A stretch of 64,000 nt of DNA from Candidatus Methanomethylophilaceae archaeon (GTDB lineage Archaea; Thermoplasmatota; Thermoplasmata; Methanomassiliicoccales; Methanomethylophilaceae). Both the position numbers and the translations under genes were made by a program. Positions 33,163 through 41,576 of this stretch are shown here, in pieces. The notes under the pieces were generated by a model. It saw only the letters and a program-made list of their open reading frames with translations. It was not told the DNA's origin and did no database searches. Location of the stretch: assembly GCA_016297775.1 (NCBI GenBank), contig JAEDGA010000003.1, positions 3,148 through 67,147 on the forward strand. Direction: 5' to 3'. Numbering within the stretch: the stretch's first letter is position 1; every line of letters begins with the position of its first letter.

Positions 33163-33690
33163 ATGGTAAGCGGATTGGAGACCTACGAGAGACGCATCAG
33201 GGAATACTTCGCCAAACCTCCGTTCAACATGAGGTTCGACGACAGACAGATCGAACTGTTCCGTACCGCACTGACCCATCCGTCATTCTCGGAGGAGTAC
33301 AACGTCAATCACGAGGTCAAGATCAAATCCTATCAGAGGTTGGAATTCCTCGGGGATGCCGTATTGGAATTCATCGTGTGCGACGAGGCATACAACATCT
33401 CATCGCTCAGGGACGAGGGGGAGATGACCAACAATTTCAAACAGGCCGCGGTGGCCAATGCCAAGATCTGCGAGTACCTCAGATTCAACAAGATAGATTA
33501 CGAGGATGTCGCATTGTTGGGACACTCCTTCAGATCCGGGAAGGGGGACCATTTCAGCGATGACATGAGGGCGGACATGTTCGAGGCCATCCTCGCCGCC
33601 ACATACCTGTCGTTCGGGATCGACAAGGCGAAGCATCTGGTACAGGACATCATCCTGCTGCCTCTGATGGAGAATTACCAGTTCAGCTGA
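33163..33690 (+). CDS. rnc: Ribonuclease III (endonuclease domain only)
   Basis: 175 residues with a full RNase III endonuclease domain and no dsRNA-binding domain. TALTHPSFSEE leads into the signature RLEFLGDAVLEF (E61 and D65), and the second acidic pair lies in ADMFEAILAATYLSFG (D138 and E141). The family residue before RLE is usually Glu; here it is Gln58. The catalytic aspartates and glutamates needed for Mg2+ are present, so it should be active on double-stranded RNA. RNase III is rare in archaea, whose dsRNA processing normally uses other nucleases. A ribosome site GGGTGAT precedes the ATG. It is divergent from the Cys-rich unknown gene. A Mini-III-like enzyme is the alternative name. 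Confidence 0.9.
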   Translation: MVSGLETYERRIREYFAKPPFNMRFDDRQIELFRTALTHPSFSEEYNVNHEVKIKSYQRLEFLGDAVLEFIVCDEAYNISSLRDEGEMTNNFKQAAVANAKICEYLRFNKIDYEDVALLGHSFRSGKGDHFSDDMRADMFEAILAATYLSFGIDKAKHLVQDIILLPLMENYQFS

Positions 33691-33730
33691 CGGATGCATA
33701 TTGCCGTACGCACCCTCTCCTTTCTCCCCT

Positions 33731-33739
33731 CTTAAATAC
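33731..33739 (+). promoter_or_regulatory. TATA-like box of the AMP/RuBisCO operon
   Basis: CTTAAATAC is centred 25 bases before the ATG at 33760, so the operon mRNA is probably leaderless. A pyrimidine-rich tract (CTCTCCTTTCTCCCCTC, 33714-33730) precedes it and may help end rnc transcription. Confidence 0.5.
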
Positions 33740-33759
33740 AGCGATATAGATTATCGTCC

Positions 33760-34689
33760 ATGGATGTCGATAGCACTGTCAATGCCATCAAGAGCATGGA
33801 GATTCGTGGTGCCGGCAGGATCGCCAGGGCGGGAGCATCCGCTTTGGCGGATTTCGCAGGTTCTTACGAAGGTGATGACAGCAAAGGTTTCATGATCGAC
33901 CTTATGGCCGCCAAGGCCAAGATTCTGGATTCCAGGCCGACCGCGGTGTCCCTCTGGAACGGGGTCCACGCCACGTTGAAGGGTGTGGAGGGCTGCTGTT
34001 CCGTCGAGGATGCCAAGAGACTCATCATAGCCAACGCGGAAAGGTTCAACGAAGGCTCCGTCAATGCCGTGAAGACCATAGGCGAGATCGGTGCGAAACG
34101 CATCCAGGACGGGGATGTCATCCTCACACACTGCAACAGCAGTGCGGCACTCAGCGTGATAAAGACCGCTTTCAGACAGGGCAAGAAGTTCAAGGTGTAC
34201 GCGACGGAATCCCGTCCGTGGAGACAGGGGATACTGACCGTGAACGATCTTGCCAAGGAGGGTGTGGACATCACTCTGATCATAGACAGTGCGGTCCGTT
34301 CCGTCATGAAGAATGTGACCAAGGTCTTCGTGGGTGCGGACACGATCACGTCGCACGGAACCCTGGTCAACAAGATAGGGACCTCCCAGCTGGCACTTGC
34401 GGCCAACGAGGCCCGTGTACAGTTCTATGTGTGTTCCGAGACATACAAGTTCTCGCCCATGACCCTGTTCGGGGACATGGTGACCATAGAGGAGCGCGAC
34501 CACGAGGAGGTGGCCAAGGCAGGGGAACTGGATCCGCGCGTCAAGATATTCAACCCCGTTTTCGACAGCACGCCGTCCAAGTACATAGACGGCATAATAA
34601 CCGAGATAGGTCTGATCTCACCCGGTTCAGTGTACCACGTGATGACCAGCCAGCTCGGTGATGACATATTCAAGTTCATCGGTGATTAA
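33760..34689 (+). CDS. Ribose-1,5-bisphosphate isomerase
   Basis: 309 residues of the eIF2B-like isomerase family. In the archaeal AMP pathway it turns ribose-1,5-bisphosphate into ribulose-1,5-bisphosphate. Family boxes include MEIRGAGRIARAGASAL near the N terminus, ILTHCNSSAALSVIKTAF with the catalytic cysteine (about residue 129), ATESRPWRQG, and FVGADTITSHGTLVNKIGTSQLALAA with the catalytic aspartate (about 193). The assignment over MtnA or eIF2B rests on these boxes and on the next two genes, RuBisCO and AMP phosphorylase, which supply its product's user and its substrate. RuBisCO begins on the base after its stop. Confidence 0.94.
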   Translation: MDVDSTVNAIKSMEIRGAGRIARAGASALADFAGSYEGDDSKGFMIDLMAAKAKILDSRPTAVSLWNGVHATLKGVEGCCSVEDAKRLIIANAERFNEGSVNAVKTIGEIGAKRIQDGDVILTHCNSSAALSVIKTAFRQGKKFKVYATESRPWRQGILTVNDLAKEGVDITLIIDSAVRSVMKNVTKVFVGADTITSHGTLVNKIGTSQLALAANEARVQFYVCSETYKFSPMTLFGDMVTIEERDHEEVAKAGELDPRVKIFNPVFDSTPSKYIDGIITEIGLISPGSVYHVMTSQLGDDIFKFIGD

Positions 34690-35925
34690 ATGGCAACATC
34701 ATACATGCATCTGGGCGAGGACATCGATGTGGATGACTTCGTTATCTGTGACTACAGGGTCACGACCGACCTGCCCATGGCGGATGCGGCGAACGCTATC
34801 GCCGCAGAGCAGTCCACGGGTACGTGGACGGACCTCAGCACCACCACCTCCAAGATCGTGGACAGGTACGGTGCCAGAGTATTGTCCATCGACGGCGATC
34901 TCATCCGCATAGCGTTCCCCAACGAGGATTTCAGCATCGACATCGGAGGTGTACCTCAGATCCTTTCCGTCATAGCCGGAAACCTCTTCGGTCTCGAATC
35001 CGTAAGCAAGCTCAGGCTGGAGGATGTGACGTTCTCCAAGGAGATCCTCTCCATGTACAAAGGTCCCAAGTTCGGAGTGGACGGTCTCAGGGACCTTCTC
35101 GGAAGGCCGGAGAAACCCCTCGTCGGTACCATAGTCAAACCCAAGATCGGACTCTCCCCCAAGGAGACAGCCAACTACGTGTACGAGGCAGGCGCCGGAG
35201 GGCTCACCAACAGCAAGGACGACGAGACCCTGTCCAATCAGAAGTTCTGTCCCATCGAGGACCGTACGGTCGCGGTGGCGGAGGCGTTGGACAGGCTGGA
35301 GTCCGAGGGCCACAGGATGATGCACGCGATCAACGTCAGCACCAACGGCGACAAGATCGTGGAACTTGCGGAGAAGGTACAGTCCTGGGGAGCCAAGGAG
35401 CTGATGGTGGATGTCATCACCTGCGGTTTCGCCGCCGTTCAGGCACTTGCGGAGGATCCGTCCATCAAGGTCCCCATCCATGTGCACAGGACCATGCACG
35501 GAGCACTCACCAGGGACCCCCTCCACGGTATATCCATGCTCCCGATCACCAAACTGGTACGCATGTGCGGAGGCGACGCCCTCCATATCGGTACCCTCGG
35601 AGTGGGCAAGATGTCCGGAAATCCGAAGGGGGATCTGGCCAACCTCAACGCCTGTCTCGATCCCGTCGGAGGATACAGGACCGTCATGCCCGTCTGCTCC
35701 GGAGGGGTGTATCCCGGAATGATCGGTAGGATGGTACAGATCTCCGGAAAGAACGTTCAGGTACAGGCAGGAGGGGGCGTTTCCGGTCACCCCGGAGGTG
35801 TAAGGAAGGGTGCAATGGCCATGTGCCAGGCAATAGACGCCGCATTCCAGGACATACCCGTCACAGAGTATGCGAAGGACCACACCGAACTCCATGAGGC
35901 CATCGTCAAGTGGGGATACAAATGA
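34690..35925 (+). CDS. rbcL: Ribulose-1,5-bisphosphate carboxylase, form III
   Basis: 411 residues. It carboxylates ribulose-1,5-bisphosphate to two 3-phosphoglycerates. The catalytic lysine box is GTIVKPKIGLSP (about 140-151), and the carbamylated lysine with the metal acids is in SKDDE (about 174-178). HRTMHGALTRDPLHGISM, ALHIGTLGVGKMSGN, SGGVYPGMIGRM and GGGVSGHPGG cover the remaining active-site loops. The sequence before KDDE reads GGLTNS where most RuBisCOs have GGL-D-aromatic/aliphatic-T/I; this is a small departure at the edge of the metal site. Form III is assigned from archaeal features and from its operon. The start directly abuts the isomerase stop, and its stop overlaps the next gene by four bases. 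Confidence 0.95.
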   Translation: MATSYMHLGEDIDVDDFVICDYRVTTDLPMADAANAIAAEQSTGTWTDLSTTTSKIVDRYGARVLSIDGDLIRIAFPNEDFSIDIGGVPQILSVIAGNLFGLESVSKLRLEDVTFSKEILSMYKGPKFGVDGLRDLLGRPEKPLVGTIVKPKIGLSPKETANYVYEAGAGGLTNSKDDETLSNQKFCPIEDRTVAVAEALDRLESEGHRMMHAINVSTNGDKIVELAEKVQSWGAKELMVDVITCGFAAVQALAEDPSIKVPIHVHRTMHGALTRDPLHGISMLPITKLVRMCGGDALHIGTLGVGKMSGNPKGDLANLNACLDPVGGYRTVMPVCSGGVYPGMIGRMVQISGKNVQVQAGGGVSGHPGGVRKGAMAMCQAIDAAFQDIPVTEYAKDHTELHEAIVKWGYK

Positions 35926-37415
35926 AGCTGAAGGTAAGATCGTACGATCTGGACTCCTCGGAGCCTGCGGTCATCATCCATGACGACGACTGCAGGGAGC
36001 TCGGAGTGAAGGTCCACGACCGTGTAAGGGTCACATCCAGGGACGTATGGATCTCCTTGGTGGACAATTCCGATACCATCCTCGAGAGGGGAGAGATCCT
36101 GGTTCCGAACATATACATCCGCCGTCACGGACTCAAGGACGGCGATATCGTGGATGTCGTACATTCTCCGAAGCCGGATTCCGTCGTCTACATAAGGAAG
36201 AAGATGGACGGTAAGAAACTGGAGAAGGACGAGATCTGTGCGGTGGTAAATGACATCCTGGAGGCGAAGCTGTCCAATATCGAGGTATCGGCATGGCTCA
36301 CCTCGCTCTACATCAACGGTATGGATCTCGAGGAGATCGCATACTTCACAAACGCGATGGTGGACACCGGGGAGAGGATCGTCTTCGACCGCGAACCCGT
36401 GTTCGACTTCCACAGCGTGGGCGGTGTCCCCGGTAACAAGGTCACGCCCATCGTCGTTTCCATCGTCGCCGCCGCGGGACTCATGCTTCCCAAGACCTCA
36501 TCACGTGCCATCAGCAGCGCCTGCGGAACCTCCGATTTCGTGGAGACTTTCTGCAACGTGGAGCTCAGTGCGGAGCAGGTGAAGAAGATCTCCGAGGATG
36601 TCGGTGCGGTGTTCGCATGGGGAGGTTCCATGAATCTGGCACCTGTGGATGATATCGTGATAAAGGTGGAGAACCCGCTCGGTATCAACCCCCGCGCACA
36701 GATGCTCGCATCCATCATGAGCAAGAAGCTCGCAATCGGTGCCAACAACCTCCTTGTGGATATCCCCATGGGTGCGGGTACAAAGATCCCGACACTCAAC
36801 GTCGCACGCGCATACGTACGCGACTTCACCGAACTCGGTGACAAGCTGGGTATGCATGTGGAATGTGCCATCACGTATGCGGACCAGCCCGTCGGACAGG
36901 CCGTAGGTCCGATCCTCGAGGCGAGGGAATGCATCCGTGTCCTGGAGGGTGATAAACATCCCGGAAGCGTCGTGGAGAAGGCATGCGCACTGGCAGGCAT
37001 GATCCTGGAGATGGGCGGCATCCCCAACGGAATGGACAAGGCGCACGAGCTGTTGGAATCCGGTGCGGCCATGACCAAGTTCCGCGAGATCGTCGCGGCA
37101 CAGGGCGGCAACTACGACATCAAATCATCCGACCTGGTGCCCGGAAAGTACACGCAGGACATAGTCGCCACCAAATCCGGTTATGTGCACTCCATTGACA
37201 ACAAGGCGATCGTACAGATAGCCAGGGCATCCGGTTCCCCGTCCGACAAGGGTGCGGGACTGTTGATCTTCAAGAAGAGGGGTCAGAGGGTGGAGAAGGG
37301 AGATGTCATCCTCCGCATCCACGCCGACAACGAGGCCAAATGCGTACGCGCAAAGGAGCTGGCACTGCGTCTCACCCCCATCTCAATCGAAGGTATGCTG
37401 ATCGAGAAGGGATGA
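35922..37415 (+). CDS. deoA: AMP phosphorylase
   Basis: 497 residues. It phosphorolyses AMP (also CMP or UMP) to ribose-1,5-bisphosphate and free base, the first step of the pathway completed by the two genes upstream. An archaeal N-terminal domain of about 85 residues precedes the thymidine-phosphorylase-like core. Core boxes are LEKDEICAVVNDILEAKLSN, FDFHSVGGVPGNKVTPIVVSIVAAAGL (phosphate loop), KTSSRAISSACGTSDFVETF and LASIMSKKLAIGANNLLVDIPMG. ATG 35922 overlaps the rbcL stop by four bases. The alternative assignment, thymidine phosphorylase, is disfavoured by the N-terminal domain and the operon. Confidence 0.95.
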   Translation: MKLKVRSYDLDSSEPAVIIHDDDCRELGVKVHDRVRVTSRDVWISLVDNSDTILERGEILVPNIYIRRHGLKDGDIVDVVHSPKPDSVVYIRKKMDGKKLEKDEICAVVNDILEAKLSNIEVSAWLTSLYINGMDLEEIAYFTNAMVDTGERIVFDREPVFDFHSVGGVPGNKVTPIVVSIVAAAGLMLPKTSSRAISSACGTSDFVETFCNVELSAEQVKKISEDVGAVFAWGGSMNLAPVDDIVIKVENPLGINPRAQMLASIMSKKLAIGANNLLVDIPMGAGTKIPTLNVARAYVRDFTELGDKLGMHVECAITYADQPVGQAVGPILEARECIRVLEGDKHPGSVVEKACALAGMILEMGGIPNGMDKAHELLESGAAMTKFREIVAAQGGNYDIKSSDLVPGKYTQDIVATKSGYVHSIDNKAIVQIARASGSPSDKGAGLLIFKKRGQRVEKGDVILRIHADNEAKCVRAKELALRLTPISIEGMLIEKG

Positions 37416-37416
37416 G

Positions 37417-38235
37417 ATGTCCAGAAGACTCTGTTTCACGGTGGACCTTGACCGCGATGTCAACGACCCGGTCATAGGTTCCTCCGCAGCCATATCCCTG
37501 GATAGGGGGGACGGGAACGCACCCCGTTTCACCTCGTCCGAGAAAGGTACGGGTATAATCCTGGATCTGTTGGACGATCTGGGTATGAAGGCCACGTTCT
37601 TCGCCGAGGCCAGGACGCTGGAGCGTACCCACGTGGGGAGGACGATATCCGGACACGAGGTCGGGATGCACGGGTTGGACCACGAGGACTTCACCGGTTC
37701 CCGTACCGAGGTATATCTGGGTCATGGGGAGATGCGCAGGATTGTGGAGAAGTCCATACAGATCATACGCGACGAGGTGGGACGTTCTCCCGTCGGATTC
37801 CGCTCGCCGTACATGGATCCGAATGAGGAGATGCTGGATTTCCTCTACGAGTACGGCATATCCTATGATTCGTCCAGATATACGTACGTGTCCGACAGGA
37901 TCGTGCCGACACCCTCCGGAAGCATCTGTCTCACCGAACTGCCGGCGCTGAAGGGTGCGGATGCGGCAGGTAAAGCGATAACATCATACCTCTGGCCGAT
38001 GCACGAGGGGAAGAGGGATCCCGGGGATTTCATATCCTTCTTCGACAGGGTCAAGGAAGGGGTATGCGTCGTAGCCACCCACAGCTGGCACATGGCGGAG
38101 ACACGTTCAGGCGGCCCCATGTCCGACGAGGAGATCGGCAGGAACTACGACCGTACCAGGAAGGTCCTGGCGGACCTGATCGATTCCGGCTTCGAACCCG
38201 TGGATGCGCGTACGGCGGCATCCCATATGTTTTGA
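37417..38235 (+). CDS. Polysaccharide deacetylase-family protein
   Basis: 272 residues with a NodB-type fold. Motif 1 reads FTVDLDRDVNDP in place of the usual TFDDG. Motif 2 is HEVGMHGLDHEDF (H..H zinc pair), motif 3 is GFRSPYMDP, and motif 4 is VVATHSWHMAE. These support zinc-dependent deacetylation of an amide, probably on a sugar or similar molecule. It starts one base after the AMP phosphorylase stop and so belongs to the same operon, though no known step of that pathway needs a deacetylase. No signal peptide or membrane segment is visible, so it is cytosolic. Its substrate is unknown. A GC-rich hairpin follows. Confidence 0.85.
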   Translation: MSRRLCFTVDLDRDVNDPVIGSSAAISLDRGDGNAPRFTSSEKGTGIILDLLDDLGMKATFFAEARTLERTHVGRTISGHEVGMHGLDHEDFTGSRTEVYLGHGEMRRIVEKSIQIIRDEVGRSPVGFRSPYMDPNEEMLDFLYEYGISYDSSRYTYVSDRIVPTPSGSICLTELPALKGADAAGKAITSYLWPMHEGKRDPGDFISFFDRVKEGVCVVATHSWHMAETRSGGPMSDEEIGRNYDRTRKVLADLIDSGFEPVDARTAASHMF

Positions 38236-38244
38236 AGTCCATCC

Positions 38245-38262
38245 GGAGGGGGAATCCCCTCC
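38245..38262. terminator. Hairpin after the AMP/RuBisCO operon
   Basis: GGAGGGG and CCCCTCC pair perfectly over seven bases around GAAT, ten bases after the deacetylase stop. A short AT-rich stretch (CATATACTTTTAAAG) follows and includes the folD TATA box, so this is a terminator next to a promoter or possibly a control element for folD. Confidence 0.5.
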
Positions 38263-38267
38263 CATAT

Positions 38268-38276
38268 ACTTTTAAA
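38268..38276 (+). promoter_or_regulatory. TATA-like box of folD
   Basis: ACTTTTAAAG is centred about 26 bases before the folD ATG at 38298, giving a leaderless or nearly leaderless mRNA. Confidence 0.5.
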
Positions 38277-38297
38277 GCATAGGGAGATAACGAGCCC

Positions 38298-39176
38298 ATG
38301 TCTTGCAAGATTATCTCCGGTCCAGAGGTCGCCGGACAGATCTATGATGAGCTCCGCGTCAGGATCGACAGGATGAAGTCCTCCGGACTCACGCCCGGGC
38401 TGGCAGTCATCCTCGTAGGCAACGATCCCGCATCCCAGGTGTACGTCCGCAACAAGGGCAGGAAATGCGAGGAGCTCGGAATGCACTCCGAGACCATAGT
38501 GCTTCCCGAGGAGACCACGGAGGAGGAACTTCTTGCAAGGATAGACGCACTCAACAAGGATCCGGCCATACATGGATTCCTGGTCCAGCTCCCCCTTCCA
38601 GGGCACATAGACGAGGACAAGGTCATCCAGGCCATCGACCCCGCCAAGGATGTGGACGGGTTCCACCCCGTCAACGTGGGCAATATGCTCATCGGTAAGC
38701 CCGGATTCCTTCCCGCGACACCCGCAGGCGTACAGCAGATGCTGATACGCTCCGGCATAGAGACGGCAGGTAAGCACGTGGTGGTCGTAGGCAGGAGCAA
38801 CATAGTGGGCAAACCCATGGCCGCACTCATGGTGCAGCGCGGTGCGGATTCCACCGTCACCGTCGTACACTCCAGGACCAAGGATCTCGCATCCATCACC
38901 AGACAGGCCGACATATTGATCGTCGCCATAGGCAAGCCCCGTTTCATCACAGAGGACATGGTGAAGGAGGGGGCCGTCGTGATAGACGTCGGTACCAACA
39001 GGATCGAGGATCCCACGCACCCCAAGGGTTCCAGGCTCGTAGGGGATGTGGATTATGACAATGTATCGAAGAAGGTGTCCGCGATCACACCGGTACCGGG
39101 AGGCGTAGGCCCCATGACGATATGCATGCTCATGTCGAACACGGTCAAGGCAGCCGAGAATGCCCAGTCACGCTAA
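38298..39176 (+). CDS. folD: Bifunctional methylenetetrahydrofolate dehydrogenase/cyclohydrolase
   Basis: 292 residues. FolD interconverts methylene-, methenyl- and formyl-tetrahydrofolate with NADP. The lysine of the YVRNKGRKCEELGM box is the cyclohydrolase catalytic residue. HGFLVQLPLPGHIDE, PAKDVDGFHPVN, GKHVVVVGRSNIVGKPMAALM (nucleotide-binding loop) and TPVPGGVGPMTICMLM are family signatures. In most methanogens C1 units move on tetrahydromethanopterin; a folate enzyme fits an H4MPT-poor, methyl-reducing methanogen that still needs C1 units for purine and amino-acid synthesis. The kptA gene starts 14 bases downstream on the same strand. Confidence 0.97.
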   Translation: MSCKIISGPEVAGQIYDELRVRIDRMKSSGLTPGLAVILVGNDPASQVYVRNKGRKCEELGMHSETIVLPEETTEEELLARIDALNKDPAIHGFLVQLPLPGHIDEDKVIQAIDPAKDVDGFHPVNVGNMLIGKPGFLPATPAGVQQMLIRSGIETAGKHVVVVGRSNIVGKPMAALMVQRGADSTVTVVHSRTKDLASITRQADILIVAIGKPRFITEDMVKEGAVVIDVGTNRIEDPTHPKGSRLVGDVDYDNVSKKVSAITPVPGGVGPMTICMLMSNTVKAAENAQSR

Positions 39177-39190
39177 ACGAGGTAATCATC

Positions 39191-39835
39191 ATGATGAGAG
39201 AATGCGAGGAGCACGGATACTTCCGTGACGAGGTCTGCCCCATCTGCGGAGAGGAGGGCAAGTTCCTTATGAACGACTATGAGATGGAGAAGGTCGGACG
39301 TATGATGGCCGGAATCCTCAGGCACGGCAAGTACAATCTCCCCATGGACGACCAGGGATTCGTACAGCTCAGGAGGGTGGTCAACGCCATCAAGGACAAC
39401 CGCAACCACATGCAGTGGCTCAGACCCCATCACATCATCGCGCTCGTTGAGACCGATCCCAAGGGAAGATACCAGATCTACGGGGACCTTATCAGGGCCA
39501 TGTACGGTCATACCATCCCCCTCGATCTCCAGCTCCCCACGGACAACGTCCCGGACGAGCTCTACTACCCGACGACCCCCGAGGAGGCCGAGATCATCCT
39601 CGAGACCGGACTCATGCCGTCCGACAGGATGATGGTCCACCTTTCGCTCACATATCAGGATGCATACAACGCAGGTTCCGTACGTGTGGAGGACCCCCTT
39701 ATCCTCGCCGTGGACGTGGACAGGTGTTTCGATGAAGGATACGACATCGGAAAGGCGGGAAAGACCGTCTTCCTGTGCAAGATGGTCCCCGCGGACTGTC
39801 TGAGAATCATTCACGAAGAGGAACTGAACGATTGA
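39191..39835 (+). CDS. kptA: RNA 2'-phosphotransferase (KptA/Tpt1)
   Basis: 214 residues. Tpt1/KptA removes a 2'-phosphate from spliced RNA by ADP-ribosylation from NAD. A small zinc-finger-like N terminus (ECEEHGYFRDEVCPICG, residues 4-20) precedes the transferase, as in other archaeal members. GRMMAGILRHGKYNLPMDDQGFVQL matches the family start, then RPHHIIALVETDPKGRYQI and the later VHLSLTYQDAYNAG and ILAVDVDRCFDEG. The GAGGT at 39179-39183 is seven bases before ATG 39191. The marker 11 gene starts eight bases after the stop. Archaeal tRNA ligation by RtcB leaves no 2'-phosphate, so the physiological substrate is not obvious. Confidence 0.9.
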   Translation: MMRECEEHGYFRDEVCPICGEEGKFLMNDYEMEKVGRMMAGILRHGKYNLPMDDQGFVQLRRVVNAIKDNRNHMQWLRPHHIIALVETDPKGRYQIYGDLIRAMYGHTIPLDLQLPTDNVPDELYYPTTPEEAEIILETGLMPSDRMMVHLSLTYQDAYNAGSVRVEDPLILAVDVDRCFDEGYDIGKAGKTVFLCKMVPADCLRIIHEEELND

Positions 39836-39843
39836 GGGATCAA

Positions 39844-40791
39844 ATGTCTGAGATTCTTACACCGGAGCAGGTAAAGGCGAAGTACGGCCCCATGTTCTGC
39901 AAGGGCTTTACTACGATGGTAGACGAGAAGAACGGATGCGCACAGATCATCGAGTCATGCTCATCCAGGGGCCCCAGGGAATGGGACGTCGTCAACAGGA
40001 GAAGGACCAAAGGCATCATCACCGAGATCTACGACCAGGGACACATCGTAATGAACGTGGAGATCGGGGAGAAGGATCTCAATTTCGGTCCCGCATCCTC
40101 CGAACTCGGAGGACAGGGCATCTACTCCCTCCGTGTGGAGGGCGACAGGGTGCACACCAAGTGGAAGGGCATTGCAGGAGCATCCGTCGGTGTGGGTGCA
40201 TGCATACCCCAGGCCGACGATGTCATCGAGACCATCTACCCCGATGATTTCAGGATCGGCGGAGCATACGTGGCGGATGTGGAGATCGTCTCCCGCAAGA
40301 GGGTACGTCTCGTCATCGGTGTCGACGATACCGACACCCCTCAGCAGGGTGCATCCTGGGTCCTCACCATGAAGCTCGGAAGGGAGTGCCCTTACGGAAA
40401 GTACCTGGACCACAAGATCATCCAGCTCAACCCCAAGGCACCCAACAAGACCACCAACTGCTGTTCCACCGCAGTCGCGTTCGCGGCCACCGAGGAGGAG
40501 GTCCCGAAGATCATAGAATTCGCGAAGGAGTTCATCAAGAAGGGATCCTACTCGGAGGATACCGTCATGACATCCTACATCGGTCTCAAGATCCCGGACG
40601 ACCTCAGGGACTGGTCCTGGAACGCGAAATCCATCCTCTACACGATCGAGGAGGCGGAGGAAGCGGCCAAGAGGAACGGTGTGGAGATCTACCACATCAC
40701 AGGTAACAAAGGTACCATCGGTGCCGTCGCCGCGATCGGATGTTTCGATCTCGGTCTCAAGGCAGCCGGAGTCCCGGAGGACTTCGAATGA
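39844..40791 (+). CDS. Methanogenesis marker protein 11-like (TiaS-related domain)
   Basis: 315 residues. The N-terminal half (VDEKNGCAQIIESCSSRGPREWDVVNRRRT, then VKWKGIAGASVGVGACIP-type glycine-rich loop) is followed by VIGVDDTDTPQQGASWVLTMKL, a DDTDT box shared with the tRNA-Ile agmatinylcytidine synthase TiaS. NPKAPNKTTNCCSTAVAFAA and ITGNKGTIGAVAAIG close the protein. This architecture matches methanogenesis marker 11 (TIGR03280), found in methanogens; its biochemical role is not established. Its presence supports the methanogen assignment. ATG 39844 follows kptA by eight bases, and the stop overlaps the cis-prenyltransferase start by four. The family call is from memory of the pattern. 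Confidence 0.78.
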   Translation: MSEILTPEQVKAKYGPMFCKGFTTMVDEKNGCAQIIESCSSRGPREWDVVNRRRTKGIITEIYDQGHIVMNVEIGEKDLNFGPASSELGGQGIYSLRVEGDRVHTKWKGIAGASVGVGACIPQADDVIETIYPDDFRIGGAYVADVEIVSRKRVRLVIGVDDTDTPQQGASWVLTMKLGRECPYGKYLDHKIIQLNPKAPNKTTNCCSTAVAFAATEEEVPKIIEFAKEFIKKGSYSEDTVMTSYIGLKIPDDLRDWSWNAKSILYTIEEAEEAAKRNGVEIYHITGNKGTIGAVAAIGCFDLGLKAAGVPEDFE

Positions 40792-41564
40792 CCTTGACCG
40801 GCCTCCTCACCAACACGGGGTATTCCATCTACGAGGAACGTCTCGAGAAGGAGGTGGCCGAGAAACCCATTCCAAAACACATCGCCATCATAATGGACGG
40901 GAACAGGAGATACGCCAAGGAGCAGGGCCTGGAACCCAGGGAGGGTCACATGGCCGGTAAGGAGAAGATCAAGGATGTACTTGATTGGTGCATGAAGCTC
41001 GGTGTGAAGAACCTCACCGTGTATGCATTCTCCACCGAGAACTTCAACAGGGAGCCGGACGAGGTGGATTTCCTCATGGATCTCATCGCCCAGTCCCTGA
41101 AGGAGCTGGCGGACGATCAGCGTATACACAACAACAAGGTACGTCTCAGAGTCATCGGAGAGAGGGATCTGATCCCGGAGGAGATGATGGACGCCATCTC
41201 CTACGCCGAAGGCAGGACCGAGTCGTACGGCGACTATTGTTTCAGTATGGCGATAGCATACGGCGGAAGACAGGAGATAGTCAACGCCGTCAAGGACGTC
41301 GCATCCCGTGTCAAATCCGGAGAGCTGGATGTCCAGGACATCGACGAGAATCTCCTGTCCAACTGCATGTACACATTCGAGGTGCCGGATCCGGATCTGG
41401 TCCTCAGGACCTCCGGGGAGTTCAGGTTGTCCAATTTCCTGTTGTGGCAGCTGGCATATTCGGAATTGTATTTCACGGACGTATATTGGCCCAGTTTCAG
41501 GTACATCGACTTCCTCAGGGCGATAAGGTCCTATCAGCAACGTGCCAGACGCTTCGGCACGTGA
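40788..41564 (+). CDS. uppS: cis-Prenyltransferase (UppS/dolichyl diphosphate synthase family)
   Basis: 258 residues. The family extends an allylic diphosphate with cis-isoprene units to make polyprenyl diphosphate carriers for glycan assembly. HIAIIMDGNRRYAKEQGLEPREGHMAGKEKIKDVLDWC covers the catalytic aspartate, the diphosphate-binding residues and the GH..G motif. LTVYAFSTENFNREPDEVDFLM, the RVIGERDLIPEEMMDAI box, MAIAYGGRQEIVNAV and LVLRTSGEFRLSNFLLWQLAYSELYFTD complete it. Start overlaps the previous stop by four bases. The chain length cannot be told. The B12/radical SAM gene follows 12 bases later. Confidence 0.95.
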   Translation: MTLTGLLTNTGYSIYEERLEKEVAEKPIPKHIAIIMDGNRRYAKEQGLEPREGHMAGKEKIKDVLDWCMKLGVKNLTVYAFSTENFNREPDEVDFLMDLIAQSLKELADDQRIHNNKVRLRVIGERDLIPEEMMDAISYAEGRTESYGDYCFSMAIAYGGRQEIVNAVKDVASRVKSGELDVQDIDENLLSNCMYTFEVPDPDLVLRTSGEFRLSNFLLWQLAYSELYFTDVYWPSFRYIDFLRAIRSYQQRARRFGT

Positions 41565-41576
41565 AGGTGACAAACC

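Noticed and set aside
34690..35925. RuBisCO-like protein (form IV) instead of true RuBisCO
   Set aside because: The catalytic lysine box, carbamylated lysine with metal acids, and phosphate loops are present, and the operon supplies its substrate.
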